24,991 bases of DNA from Bacillota bacterium. Its GTDB lineage: Bacteria; Bacillota; Clostridia; Christensenellales; CAG-138. This document shows, piece after piece, positions 1 through 7,518 of this stretch. The notes under the pieces were generated by a model, which saw nothing but the letters and a program-made list of their open reading frames with translations, searched no databases and was not told the origin of the DNA. The position numbers were made by a program, and so were the translations under genes. How positions within the stretch are numbered: the stretch's first letter is position 1; each line of letters starts with the position of its first letter. Location of the stretch: assembly GCA_023395595.1 (NCBI GenBank), contig JAEWYO010000083.1, positions 1 through 24,991 of the forward strand, read 5' to 3'.

Positions 1-20
1 CACCAACAGGAGGCAATCTC

Positions 21-1136
21 ATGTTTGATCCCAGAATTCTCAAGTTGGCCGATGGACTGGTCAACTTTTCCTGCGCGGTTAAGCCCGGCGAGAATGTACT
101 CATTCAAACCATCGGCGGCAACGAAGACCTCACCCGCGCGCTCATCAAGGCGGTCTACAAGGCTGGCGGCGTCCCCTTCCTTTGGCTGGAAGACAAGAGC
201 TTTGATCGCGAAATCATGCTCCACTGCACGCCGGAGCAGCTCACGACACGCGCAAAGGTTGACGCTTCCATGATGGAGCAGATGCAGGCATTCATCGGCA
301 TCCGTGGTGGCACGAACGCAAGCGAACTTTCCGATGTGCCGGGCGACAAGTTCAACGACTATATGAAATACTACTGGACGCCTGTCCACGGCAAAATCCG
401 CGTACCGAAGACCAAATGGGTTATCCTCCGCTATCCTTCGCCGAGCATGGCGCAGCTTGCGGATATGAGCACGGAAGCGTTTGAAGATTACTATTTCAGT
501 GTCTGCACGCTCGACTACAGCAAGATGGACAAAGCGATGGATTCCCTCAAGGCGCTCATGGAGCGCACGGACAAGGTGCGCCTCGTCGCGCCGGGGACCG
601 ACCTGACGTTCTCCATCAAAGGTCTGCCCGCAATCAAGTGCGCGGGAAACATGAACATCCCCGACGGCGAAATCTATACCGCGCCCGTGAAGGACAGTGT
701 CAACGGCACGATTGCCTATAACACGCCTTCGCTGGAAGCGGGCTTTACCTTCACCGACATCAAATTCACGTTCAAAGATGGCAAGATCATCGAAGCCACC
801 GCGAACGACACCGCGCGCATCAACAACCAGCTCGACATCGACGAAGGTGCACGCTATGTTGGCGAATTTGCCATCGGCGTGAACCCGTATATCACCTTCC
901 CGATGAAGGACACGCTGTTTGATGAAAAAATCGCCGGCAGCATCCACTTTACCCCCGGCAGTTGCTATGACGACTGCAACAACGGCAATAAATCTAGCCA
1001 ACACTGGGACATCGTGCTGATCCAAACGCCGGAGTACGGCGGCGGCGAGATCTGGTTTGACGATGTGCTGATCCGCAAAGACGGCATGTTCGTCCTGCCG
1101 GAACTCCTCTGCCTCAACCCCGAAAACCTGAAATAA
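21..1136 (+). CDS. M29-family metallo-aminopeptidase
   Basis: This is a 371-residue leaderless (cytosolic) protein of the thermophilic aminopeptidase family M29 (AmpS/PepS/AmpT), which removes N-terminal residues from peptides using two metal ions. The expected ligand pattern is visible in the C-terminal half: E218 in PDGEIYTAP, E282 in YVGEFAIG, H309 in SIHFTPGS, Y316 as the likely catalytic tyrosine, and H328 and D330 in the HWD motif. The length is slightly below the ~400-410 residues of well-known members, but the whole core is present. The ATG at 21 follows AGGAGG at 9-14, so the start is secure. The gene ends in a strong hairpin terminator and faces hpf, so it is probably the last gene of a rightward unit that begins outside the window. 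The family call is firm; the substrate range cannot be read from sequence. Confidence 0.9.
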   Translation: MFDPRILKLADGLVNFSCAVKPGENVLIQTIGGNEDLTRALIKAVYKAGGVPFLWLEDKSFDREIMLHCTPEQLTTRAKVDASMMEQMQAFIGIRGGTNASELSDVPGDKFNDYMKYYWTPVHGKIRVPKTKWVILRYPSPSMAQLADMSTEAFEDYYFSVCTLDYSKMDKAMDSLKALMERTDKVRLVAPGTDLTFSIKGLPAIKCAGNMNIPDGEIYTAPVKDSVNGTIAYNTPSLEAGFTFTDIKFTFKDGKIIEATANDTARINNQLDIDEGARYVGEFAIGVNPYITFPMKDTLFDEKIAGSIHFTPGSCYDDCNNGNKSSQHWDIVLIQTPEYGGGEIWFDDVLIRKDGMFVLPELLCLNPENLK

Positions 1137-1156
1137 GGAAACTCATCACGCTTGCA

Positions 1157-1192
1157 AAACAGCCCGGCGCAAATGCGCCGGGCTGTTGTTTT
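1157..1192. terminator. Bidirectional intrinsic terminator between aminopeptidase and hpf
   Basis: An 11-bp perfect stem (CAGCCCGGCGC at 1160-1170, GCGCCGGGCTG at 1175-1185) closes an AAAT loop. It is followed by TTGTTTT on the plus strand and preceded by AAAA, which gives a short U tract on the minus strand. It lies between two convergent genes and probably serves both. Confidence 0.9.
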
Positions 1193-1219
1193 GTCTGAAT
1201 CGATGTTTGCTCGTTCGGC

Positions 1220-1753
1220 TCAATTCTCCGGTTCAATGAGGCCGTAGTTGCCGTCTTTGCGTTTATAGAGCACATTCATCTGGTTGGTATCTGAGTTGAG
1301 GAAGACGTAGAACGAGTGCCCAACCATCTCGATCTGGAGCATCGCCTCTTCTTCGTTCATTGGTTTGATCGCAAAACGCTTGACACGAACGATTCTGGGC
1401 CCTTCCTCCTCGGCATCCTCGTCTGAAACATACTGTGTCTCCATGTCACGAAACGCGCCGCTGCGGAGGCATTTTTCGAGTTTGGTGCGATGGCGGATGA
1501 TCTGCTTTTCGAGTTTGTCGAGCACGTTGTCGATGGAAGCGTACATGTCGCCGGTGATCTCTTCCCCGCGGATGACTCCGCCTTCATAGGGGATGGTAAC
1601 CTCAACAATATGGCGATTCTTTTCCACGGAGAGGGTGACAAACACCTCTGTTTCCTGCGGGAAATAACGCTCCAGCTTGCTAACCTTTTTGTTGACGAGA
1701 TCATTGAGGTAATCAGAGACCGCAATGTTTTTGCCAGTGATCGAAATACGCAT
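1220..1753 (-). CDS. hpf: Long-form ribosome hibernation promoting factor
   Basis: This 177-residue protein has the two-domain layout of long HPF. An N-terminal S30AE/RaiA-type domain (about residues 1-100, starting MRISITGKNI) binds in the 30S decoding region. After an acidic linker (about 108-120, DEDAEEEG) comes the C-terminal dimerisation domain (about 120-177), with the characteristic VRVKRFAIKPMNEEEA and GHSFYVFLN segments. The long form pairs two 70S ribosomes into inactive 100S dimers in stationary phase or stress. The ATG at 1753 is preceded by AAGGAG with a 7-nt gap. The gene is monocistronic: it has its own ~250-nt AT-rich upstream region and ends at the terminator shared with the aminopeptidase gene. 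Family length and motifs match, so confidence is high. Confidence 0.97.
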   Translation of the reverse strand: MRISITGKNIAVSDYLNDLVNKKVSKLERYFPQETEVFVTLSVEKNRHIVEVTIPYEGGVIRGEEITGDMYASIDNVLDKLEKQIIRHRTKLEKCLRSGAFRDMETQYVSDEDAEEEGPRIVRVKRFAIKPMNEEEAMLQIEMVGHSFYVFLNSDTNQMNVLYKRKDGNYGLIEPEN

Positions 1754-1897
1754 GATACCACTCCTTTTTCGGCAAACTATTTTGTACTCTGCCTGTTTTA
1801 ATTATTCGATACAACGATGACATTTCCCTTGTTGGTTTGTGTTTTTATTTTGCTCTATTTTGATGTCTTGGGTCTGTCATCCTTGTGAACGAATTCT

Positions 1898-1925
1898 AAT
1901 ATAGTTCAACAAATTGTTCTGTAAT
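1898..1925 (-). promoter_or_regulatory. Possible hpf promoter in a long AT-rich upstream region
   Basis: The 1754-2006 stretch contains no gene. On the minus strand a TATATT -10-like element (1898-1903) lies 16 bp from ATTACA (1920-1925), a 4/6 match to the -35 consensus. Use of this promoter would give a leader of about 135-140 nt before hpf. Just upstream is a 6-bp inverted repeat, CGAATC (1926-1931) and GATTCG (1947-1952). The assignment is weak because AT-rich DNA produces such matches by chance. Confidence 0.3.
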
Positions 1926-2002
1926 CGAATCACTTGCAATTCAAACGATTCGCAGTTAAGATAAATACAACTGGGAACAAATTTATACTCAAAACACGAT
2001 CA

Positions 2003-2043
2003 ATTAAAAAGCAGCGGTGCAAAGTTTGCACGCTGCTTTTGTT
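2003..2043 (-). terminator. Terminator of the hydantoinase-mocA-guaD unit
   Basis: AAAAGCAGCG (2007-2016) pairs with CGCTGCTTTT (2031-2040), and an inner GTGCAAA/TTTGCAC pairing extends the stem. On the minus strand the hairpin follows the guaD stop codon within a few bases and ends in TTTTTAATT. It also has a T-rich tail on the plus strand, so it may block transcription from both sides. Confidence 0.85.
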
Positions 2044-2044
2044 T

Positions 2045-3319
2045 TTATTTGATTTTTCTCCCGCCGCCATAGACCGCCGCAATGCTTCGATCATCCGCTA
2101 GATAAACCGCACGCTCGAAACGCTCCTTGATCGTCAACTCCCGCGCGCTCGGCGGAAGCCGGCTTTCGTCCAACACAACCGCATGCAACGGGTTGCCCGG
2201 GGCAAACCCGTCCACGTCGCCAAAGTAGCGCGAACCTGCACTGGTCGCGAGGTAATACGCCTCGCCAACGGTCAAAAACGGCTCCTTGCCTTCGGTCTCA
2301 ATTGCACGCGCCTTGGACATCCGCAGACAGCCCGTGAGTACCTGCAGCATCGGCAACTGCGCGCCGCCCGCGATATCGGACCCAAGTGCTACCCAGACGC
2401 CGCGTTCTTTCATCTGCCGCACGGGCGCAAACCCACTGCAAATGTTGATGTTGGAATCCGGGCAATGCACGCAAAGCACGTTGTGGTCAATCATCGCCTG
2501 CTGCTCCCGCGCGTCGGAATGCACGCAGTGTGCCATGATGGTGTGGTCCGTCCAAAGACCGTATTTCTCGTAGGTCTGCCAATATTGCTCGCAATCGGGA
2601 TGCAACTCATGTACAAGCTCAATTTCGCGCTTGTTTTCGCTCAAGTGTGACTGCACAAAAATACCGCGCTCAGCTGCCACCTTGCCGAGCCAATCCATCA
2701 GCTCGTTGCTGCAGCTCGGTGTAAAGCGCGGTGTCAGAATCGGGCGGATGCGTGAAAACCGCGCGCTTTCGTCCAGCCAGCGCAGGGTTTCACGTTTGCT
2801 TTCTTCCGTGAGCTCCTGGCATTCGCCGCTGGCGCGATCCATATTTACCTTGCCGACAAATCCGCCAATCCCCGCGTTCTCCAGCTCCTCCATCAGGATC
2901 AGCGTCGCGTCCGTGTGCGTGGACGAATAGATGCAGACCCGCGTGGTACCGTTTTTGACCAGCTCCGACGCGAGGCGGGCATAAACCTCGCGCGCAAAGC
3001 CGTTGTCCGCAAAGCGCGCTTCGGTTTTGAAGGTATAGGCCTTGAGCCAGTCCATCAGCGGCAGATCCATACCCATGCCGAGCATGGGATACTGCGGCGC
3101 GTGCAGGTGCATGTCCGAAAAGCCCTGAAGAATCAGTTTGCCGGAGTAATTTATCCGCGCCGCACCGGAGAATTCCGCTGGAATTGTGGAGTATACGCCT
3201 TTGACAATGCCATCCTCCACCGCCAGAAACCCATTTTCTGTAATAACAGGGTCGCCAAAACATTTCGCTTCTATGATATGTCCTTGAATGAGATAACGTC
3301 CTGATACTTGCTCTGTCAT
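2045..3319 (-). CDS. guaD: Guanine deaminase
   Basis: This 424-residue amidohydrolase-superfamily enzyme converts guanine to xanthine and ammonia. The barrel metal ligands are visible: H71 and H73 in DMHLHAPQYPMLG, H225 in VQSHLSEN, H264 in AHCVHS and D315 in ALGSDIAGG. The HxHxPQ and SDIAGGAQLPML signatures are those of guanine deaminase; SsnA-type and chlorohydrolase-like relatives differ there. The ATG at 3319 has AAGGAAG 7 nt upstream. It is the last gene of a leftward unit after mocA (48-nt gap) and is followed directly by a terminator. Its product, xanthine, is a substrate of the XdhABC enzyme encoded on the other side of the divergent promoter region. Confidence 0.92.
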   Translation of the reverse strand: MTEQVSGRYLIQGHIIEAKCFGDPVITENGFLAVEDGIVKGVYSTIPAEFSGAARINYSGKLILQGFSDMHLHAPQYPMLGMGMDLPLMDWLKAYTFKTEARFADNGFAREVYARLASELVKNGTTRVCIYSSTHTDATLILMEELENAGIGGFVGKVNMDRASGECQELTEESKRETLRWLDESARFSRIRPILTPRFTPSCSNELMDWLGKVAAERGIFVQSHLSENKREIELVHELHPDCEQYWQTYEKYGLWTDHTIMAHCVHSDAREQQAMIDHNVLCVHCPDSNINICSGFAPVRQMKERGVWVALGSDIAGGAQLPMLQVLTGCLRMSKARAIETEGKEPFLTVGEAYYLATSAGSRYFGDVDGFAPGNPLHAVVLDESRLPPSARELTIKERFERAVYLADDRSIAAVYGGGRKIK

Positions 3320-3367
3320 GTCACTACTTCCTTACTTGCACAGCAACCTGCTTGTGTGTTGCATCGT

Positions 3368-3937
3368 TCATTGTCTGGTGTCAATATCGTCCAATTCCTG
3401 CTCGTCGATCACTTCGACAAGCTGCACCTGATCGGGATGCCGCCGGATGATTGCTCCGCCGCCGGTGTCCGCCTTCAGCGCGCAGAGTTCCGGGTAGAAC
3501 TGGGCCGGAAAGATTGTAGGATTACCGCGCCGCGCCCCCGCGCAGAGCGAGGCGATTTCGTCTGGACGCGCTTGAAATGCATCAAGCAGCCGCTGGACAC
3601 TGACCTGCGTCAAAAACGGCTGATCCGCAACCGCATATAAGATTCCGTCAAGTGACGGTATGTTTGCCAGGATTGCTTCCGTCGCAATGGCGACACTGGT
3701 ACCAACACCGCGCTCAGGATCCGGGTTGATCGCAACCTGAAAACCACTCTCATGTGCTGTTCGCTGGATTTCGCCCGCCTCGCCGCGGGTCACGCAGACC
3801 CGCGCCGCAAACGCTAGTGAGCAATAGAGCCGCAGCGCCCGCGCGATCATCGGCTCGCCTTCGATTTCATACAGCAGTTTGCCGCCGCCGAAGCGCTTGC
3901 CCGCGCCCGCTGCGAGCAGCACGCAGCCGATCTTCAC
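3368..3937 (-). CDS. mocA: MocA-like molybdopterin cytidylyltransferase
   Basis: This 189-residue NTP-transferase-fold protein starts with the nucleotide-binding signature LLAAGAGKRFGGGK (residues 7-20) and has the VADQPF motif at about 103-108. Both are typical of MobA/MocA enzymes that attach a nucleotide to molybdopterin. The neighbourhood, with a xanthine dehydrogenase and a hydantoinase-like gene as in the E. coli ygfJ/mocA region, favours CTP-dependent MocA over GTP-dependent MobA. That choice is inference, because the two are hard to separate by eye. The start is GTG at 3937, overlapping the TGA of the upstream amidohydrolase as GTGA, which suggests translational coupling. The likely job is to supply the molybdopterin cytosine dinucleotide cofactor to XdhA. 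Confidence 0.85.
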   Translation of the reverse strand: MKIGCVLLAAGAGKRFGGGKLLYEIEGEPMIARALRLYCSLAFAARVCVTRGEAGEIQRTAHESGFQVAINPDPERGVGTSVAIATEAILANIPSLDGILYAVADQPFLTQVSVQRLLDAFQARPDEIASLCAGARRGNPTIFPAQFYPELCALKADTGGGAIIRRHPDQVQLVEVIDEQELDDIDTRQ

Positions 3938-5304
3938 GCGCGATACCTGCCGGAGGCCTTGCGGAAGACAAATCTACCTTTGCCTTCTTCCATCAGCTTG
4001 CCGCCTCTAACGACATGCCGCCCGCCGAGCAGTACATCCGAAACGCCACCAAATACCTTCATTCCCTCATAAGGAGAGTTGTCGCAGTGATGCGCGTTGG
4101 TGCGGAAGGAGATTGTGCTCTCGCCCGTCGGATCATAGATTGCAATATCCGCCTCTGCGCCCTCGCGGAGGACCCCACGGTGCGGATACATGCCAAACAT
4201 CTTTGCCGCGTTCTCGCTCATCATCGCTGCCATCTGCTGAAGTGTGATGCGCCCCGTACGCACGGCGTAGGTATAGATGAGCTGCGCGCGGTTTTGCACG
4301 CCCGCGCCACCATTGGGTGTTTTACTGAATTCACCGCCGCCAAGCGCCTTCTGGCTCATCATAAACGAGCAGTGGTCGGTGCCGATGACATCGATCTCAC
4401 CCGAGCCCATCGCGGAGAGCAACGCGTCCTGATCCTCCGCCTTTCTCAGCGGCGGGGACATGATGAATTTCTCCGCATCCGGATCGCCATAACGCGCATC
4501 ATCCAGCACAAGGTATTGCGGACAGGTTTCGAGATAAACCTCCTGCCCTCTGGCTCTCGCGCGGCGCGCCTCCTCCAGACCTTCGTGCGTGGAGAGATGC
4601 ACCACCCAGACGGGTGCTTTGGCAAGCTGACCGATGCGCATCAGGCGCGCGACCGCCTCCGCCTCCACGGCGTTTGGCCGCGCGAGCGGGTGCGCAAGGG
4701 GCGAACGCATGCCGATGCTGTTGAGCTCATGAATGCGTTCATTGAGCACATCATAGTTTTCGCAGTGCACGCCGCTGATGCAGTTGAGCGCAGCCATATG
4801 CTTCAATGCGGCGTAGATTTCACCGTCGTTGAGGCGCATCGCGTCATAGACCATGTACATCTTAAAGGAAGTGACGCCTTGCGCGACCATGAACTCTACT
4901 TCCGCCGCTCGTTCGCCGTCCCATTCGGAAATCGCCATATGGAACCCGTAGTTGCAGCTGGAACCCTCCGCCTTTTTGTGCCAGAGGTCGAGTGCGTCCT
5001 GCATCGTCATACCGCGATCCTGCGTCGCAAAGTCCAGCACAGTAGTCGTTCCGCCGAGCACAGCCGCACGCGAGCCGGTTTTGAAGTTGTCCGCCGTAAT
5101 CGTGACGCCGAGGTCAAGGTCAAAGTGCGTGTGCGTGTCGATGAAGCCCGCGAAAACGAGCTTTCCGCCCGCGTCGATCACTTCATCCGCCTGCTCGGTG
5201 ATTCCGGCTGCTATCCTCTTGATAAAACCATTCTCAATCAGGATATCGGCCTGCTCAATCCCCTGGCTGCGCACAAGCGTTCCATTTTGTATCAGGGTTC
5301 GCAT
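3934..5304 (-). CDS. hydA: Dihydropyrimidinase/hydantoinase-type cyclic amidohydrolase
   Basis: This 456-residue cytosolic enzyme belongs to the hydantoinase/dihydropyrimidinase/allantoinase branch of cyclic amidohydrolases, which open cyclic amide (ureide) rings. All binuclear metal ligands can be placed: H58 and H60 (DTHTHFD), the carboxylated lysine K148 (SFKMYMVY), H180 (GVHCEN), H236 (VVHLSTH) and D310 (GTDHCSF). From memory it resembles the E. coli HyuA/YgeZ hydantoinase encoded in that organism's purine-catabolism region. I chose the ATG at 5304, which has AAGGAGG 11 nt upstream and starts at the conserved MRTLIQNGTL. The reading frame stays open to 5421, but that extension lacks homology-like features. 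It is first in the unit with mocA and guaD and diverges from adenine deaminase. The physiological substrate is unknown. Confidence 0.88.
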   Translation of the reverse strand: MRTLIQNGTLVRSQGIEQADILIENGFIKRIAAGITEQADEVIDAGGKLVFAGFIDTHTHFDLDLGVTITADNFKTGSRAAVLGGTTTVLDFATQDRGMTMQDALDLWHKKAEGSSCNYGFHMAISEWDGERAAEVEFMVAQGVTSFKMYMVYDAMRLNDGEIYAALKHMAALNCISGVHCENYDVLNERIHELNSIGMRSPLAHPLARPNAVEAEAVARLMRIGQLAKAPVWVVHLSTHEGLEEARRARARGQEVYLETCPQYLVLDDARYGDPDAEKFIMSPPLRKAEDQDALLSAMGSGEIDVIGTDHCSFMMSQKALGGGEFSKTPNGGAGVQNRAQLIYTYAVRTGRITLQQMAAMMSENAAKMFGMYPHRGVLREGAEADIAIYDPTGESTISFRTNAHHCDNSPYEGMKVFGGVSDVLLGGRHVVRGGKLMEEGKGRFVFRKASGRYRA

Positions 5305-5460
5305 AAGGGTGATCGCCTCCTTGCGTACAAATTCGATTCGATTGCATTCGTATGTTGCCGGAACAGTGGCTGATCTGCTGGTGTCGTTATCGTTTTTCTG
5401 CGTCCAAAACGCAGGAATCAAACAAGAAAAGCTGCAAAAGGGTACACTCTAGATTCATTC

Positions 5461-5517
5461 TAGCACAGGATTTTCTTCCTGCAAAGTATTTGCATCTAAC
5501 AATCTTTGTGCTATACT
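5461..5517 (+). promoter_or_regulatory. Adenine deaminase promoter with overlapping inverted repeat
   Basis: A -10 element TATACT (5512-5517) lies 17 bp after TTTGCA (5489-5494), giving a leader of about 15-20 nt before the gene. A perfect 7-bp inverted repeat, TAGCACA (5461-5467) and TGTGCTA (5507-5513), spans the promoter, and its right arm overlaps the -10. This makes it a candidate operator for the divergent 5305-5539 region, although the arms are far apart. I saw no clear promoter for the leftward unit and no recognisable purine riboswitch here. Confidence 0.5.
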
Positions 5518-5539
5518 AACAAAAAGGTGGGTGAGCATT

Positions 5540-7243
5540 ATGCAAAAGTCACGTCTACGCGCCGCCATCCTCAACGCGGCAAACAGAAATGCTGCTCTAG
5601 TCATTAAAAACGCAAAAATCGTCAATGTTTTCACAGAGGAAATCATCGAAGGTGACGTCGCCATGCGAGACGGCATCATTATTGGCGTTGGAGAATATTC
5701 CGGACGCGTGGAGATCGACGCAAAAGGCGGATATCTCTGTCCCGGGCTGATCGACGGACATGTTCACATTGAATCTTCGATGGCGCACCCCAGCCGGTTT
5801 GCCAATGTCATTCTCGAAAAGGGCACCACGTCTATCATTGCCGACCCTCATGAAATCGCGAACGTTTGCGGTACCGACGGAATTCAATATATGCTCGATC
5901 AGACGGAATGGCTTCCCCTTTCCGTCTTTGTTATGGTTCCCTCCTGCGTGCCCGCAACTGCGTTTGAGACCAGCGGCGCAAAGCTGACGGCGCGCGATCT
6001 GGAATCCTTCATCAGCCACCCGCGCGTACTGGGGCTTGGCGAGGTGATGGACTATGTCGCAACCGTGGAAGGCGACGGCGAGATGCTCGATAAACTGCAC
6101 CTTTTCCGGCATCATCCCATCGACGGACATGCGCCGACGCTTACCGGGGATGCACTCAACGCCTATATCACCGCTGGCCCGTATACCGATCACGAGTGCA
6201 TCACCTATGAGGAAGTGCTCGAAAAACTGCGAAAAGGGCTTCGCATTCATCTTCGCCTCGGCTCCGCCAACCGCAATGTCGAGGAAATTATGAAGAAAAT
6301 CGCAGATAACAATCTGCCCACGCGCAGAATGTCTTTCTGCACAGACGATAAGCATCTCTCCGACATCCGCGAGGAAGGACACATCAACTACATCGTTCGC
6401 CGCGCGGTTGCAAACGGAATCCCGCCGATCAAGGCGATCCAGATGGCGACCATCAACACCGCGGAAACTTACGGCATCCGGCACTATGGCGCGGTTGCGC
6501 CGGGTTATCGCGCGGATCTCGTATTATTTGACAATCTCACCGACTTTAACCCGCAGTTTGTAATCACCGACGGCAAAGTGTTTGAACCGAGCGTAGACAC
6601 GCACATCAAACCCGACCCGAAGATTTACAACAGTGTCCATCTTGCCCCGCGCAAGCCCGATATCTTCAAGATGCCAATCTCCGGTAAGGCAAATATTATC
6701 CGCTTGATTCCCAAAGAGCTGGTCACGGCGCTGGATGTCGAAGACGTCTACACCGAAAACGGCCTTTTCGTTCCCAGAAACGGACTGCAAAAGCTCGCGG
6801 TGCTGGAACGGCATCATGCATCCGGCCGGGTGGGCTTGGGCATCTTGCGCGGGTTCGACATCAAAAGCGGCGCAATTGCCACCACGGTCGGACACGACTC
6901 GCACAACCTTGTAGTCGTGGGCGATAACGACGCGGACATGCTGCAAGCGGTAGATGTGCTGGAGGAATGCGGCGGCGGCTATGTCGTCGTGAGCAATGGC
7001 GAAGTGCTGGCAAAGCTTGTCCTCTCCGTTGCAGGGTTGATGAGCGACGCGCCGCTGGAAACCATCCTCAAACATCAGCGTGAACTGCTCGCCGCGGCGC
7101 AGCAGCTCGGCATTCACACCGAGAGTGATCCGTTCATCACGCTTTCGTTCATCGCGCTGCCGGTCATTCCGGATATGCGCCTAACCGATATGGGTCTCTT
7201 CGATGTGCGCACCATGGAGTTTGTCAACAAAGTCAATCCATAA
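5540..7243 (+). CDS. adeC: Adenine deaminase
   Basis: This 567-residue enzyme of the bacterial AdeC/YerA adenine deaminase family converts adenine to hypoxanthine with a binuclear Fe/Mn-type centre. The signature GLIDGHVHIESSM (residues 69-81, ligands H74 and H76) and DPHEIANV (102-109) are characteristic. Further conserved blocks follow: GHAPTLTG, FCTDDKHLSD and, in the C-terminal domain, VGHDSHNLVVVG. Length and full domain content match the family. The ATG at 5540 is chosen because AGGTGG at 5525-5530 sits 9 nt upstream; an in-frame GTG at 5531 would leave no room for a ribosome binding site. A promoter is visible just upstream. It is probably co-regulated with the xdh genes 275 nt downstream, which receive the hypoxanthine it makes. 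Confidence 0.96.
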   Translation: MQKSRLRAAILNAANRNAALVIKNAKIVNVFTEEIIEGDVAMRDGIIIGVGEYSGRVEIDAKGGYLCPGLIDGHVHIESSMAHPSRFANVILEKGTTSIIADPHEIANVCGTDGIQYMLDQTEWLPLSVFVMVPSCVPATAFETSGAKLTARDLESFISHPRVLGLGEVMDYVATVEGDGEMLDKLHLFRHHPIDGHAPTLTGDALNAYITAGPYTDHECITYEEVLEKLRKGLRIHLRLGSANRNVEEIMKKIADNNLPTRRMSFCTDDKHLSDIREEGHINYIVRRAVANGIPPIKAIQMATINTAETYGIRHYGAVAPGYRADLVLFDNLTDFNPQFVITDGKVFEPSVDTHIKPDPKIYNSVHLAPRKPDIFKMPISGKANIIRLIPKELVTALDVEDVYTENGLFVPRNGLQKLAVLERHHASGRVGLGILRGFDIKSGAIATTVGHDSHNLVVVGDNDADMLQAVDVLEECGGGYVVVSNGEVLAKLVLSVAGLMSDAPLETILKHQRELLAAAQQLGIHTESDPFITLSFIALPVIPDMRLTDMGLFDVRTMEFVNKVNP

Positions 7244-7255
7244 TCACGTTTGAGA

Positions 7256-7514
7256 AACAACAGCATAAAACCAAACACTCCATATACTATATGTTGTTGA
7301 ATCTGTGATATTCTCGTAGCATTTTGTGAAACGGCATTCCTTTTTTCTTAGAATCGAGTAAGATAAGTTTGAATCAATATTCGTTACTGTTATCTGTAAT
7401 TTAATCAGTTCTTGCAGATAATTTGATGCAATACAAACGTTTTGCATCCCCTTTCTTATCCATCATCGGCGGTGCGGAGCGATACCGCCGGTTTTGCCAC
7501 AAATCACAGGAGGG
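7256..7514 (+). promoter_or_regulatory. Leader/intergenic region upstream of xdhA with inverted repeats
   Basis: The 275-nt gap between adenine deaminase and xdhA is AT-rich and has no gene. I see three symmetric elements. The first is AACAACA (7256-7262) with TGTTGTT (7292-7298), without a U tract. The second is TTATCTG (7390-7396) with CAGATAA (7415-7421), 18 nt apart. The third is a GC-rich hairpin, CGGCGGT (7467-7473) with ACCGCCG (7484-7490), followed by GTTTTG, ending 18 nt before the AGGAGG of xdhA. The last could be an attenuator or weak terminator. I do not recognise a known riboswitch class, including Moco or purine, and no convincing sigma-70 promoter stands out. Confidence 0.35.
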
Positions 7515-7518
7515 TACT

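Noticed and set aside
3754..5373. Long open frame of 539 codons on the plus strand opposite the amidohydrolase and mocA
   Set aside because: It is antisense to two clearly homologous genes, has a low-complexity arginine/histidine/alanine-rich composition, and arises from GC-rich third positions.
5305..5421. 39-residue N-terminal extension of the hydantoinase-type enzyme
   Set aside because: The enzyme family starts at MRTLIQNGT and the AAGGAGG site lies directly before that ATG; the extension would also occupy the divergent control region.
7256..7298. Terminator after adenine deaminase formed by AACAACA and TGTTGTT
   Set aside because: The stem is AT-rich and short with a 29-nt loop and no U tract, so it is unlikely to terminate transcription.
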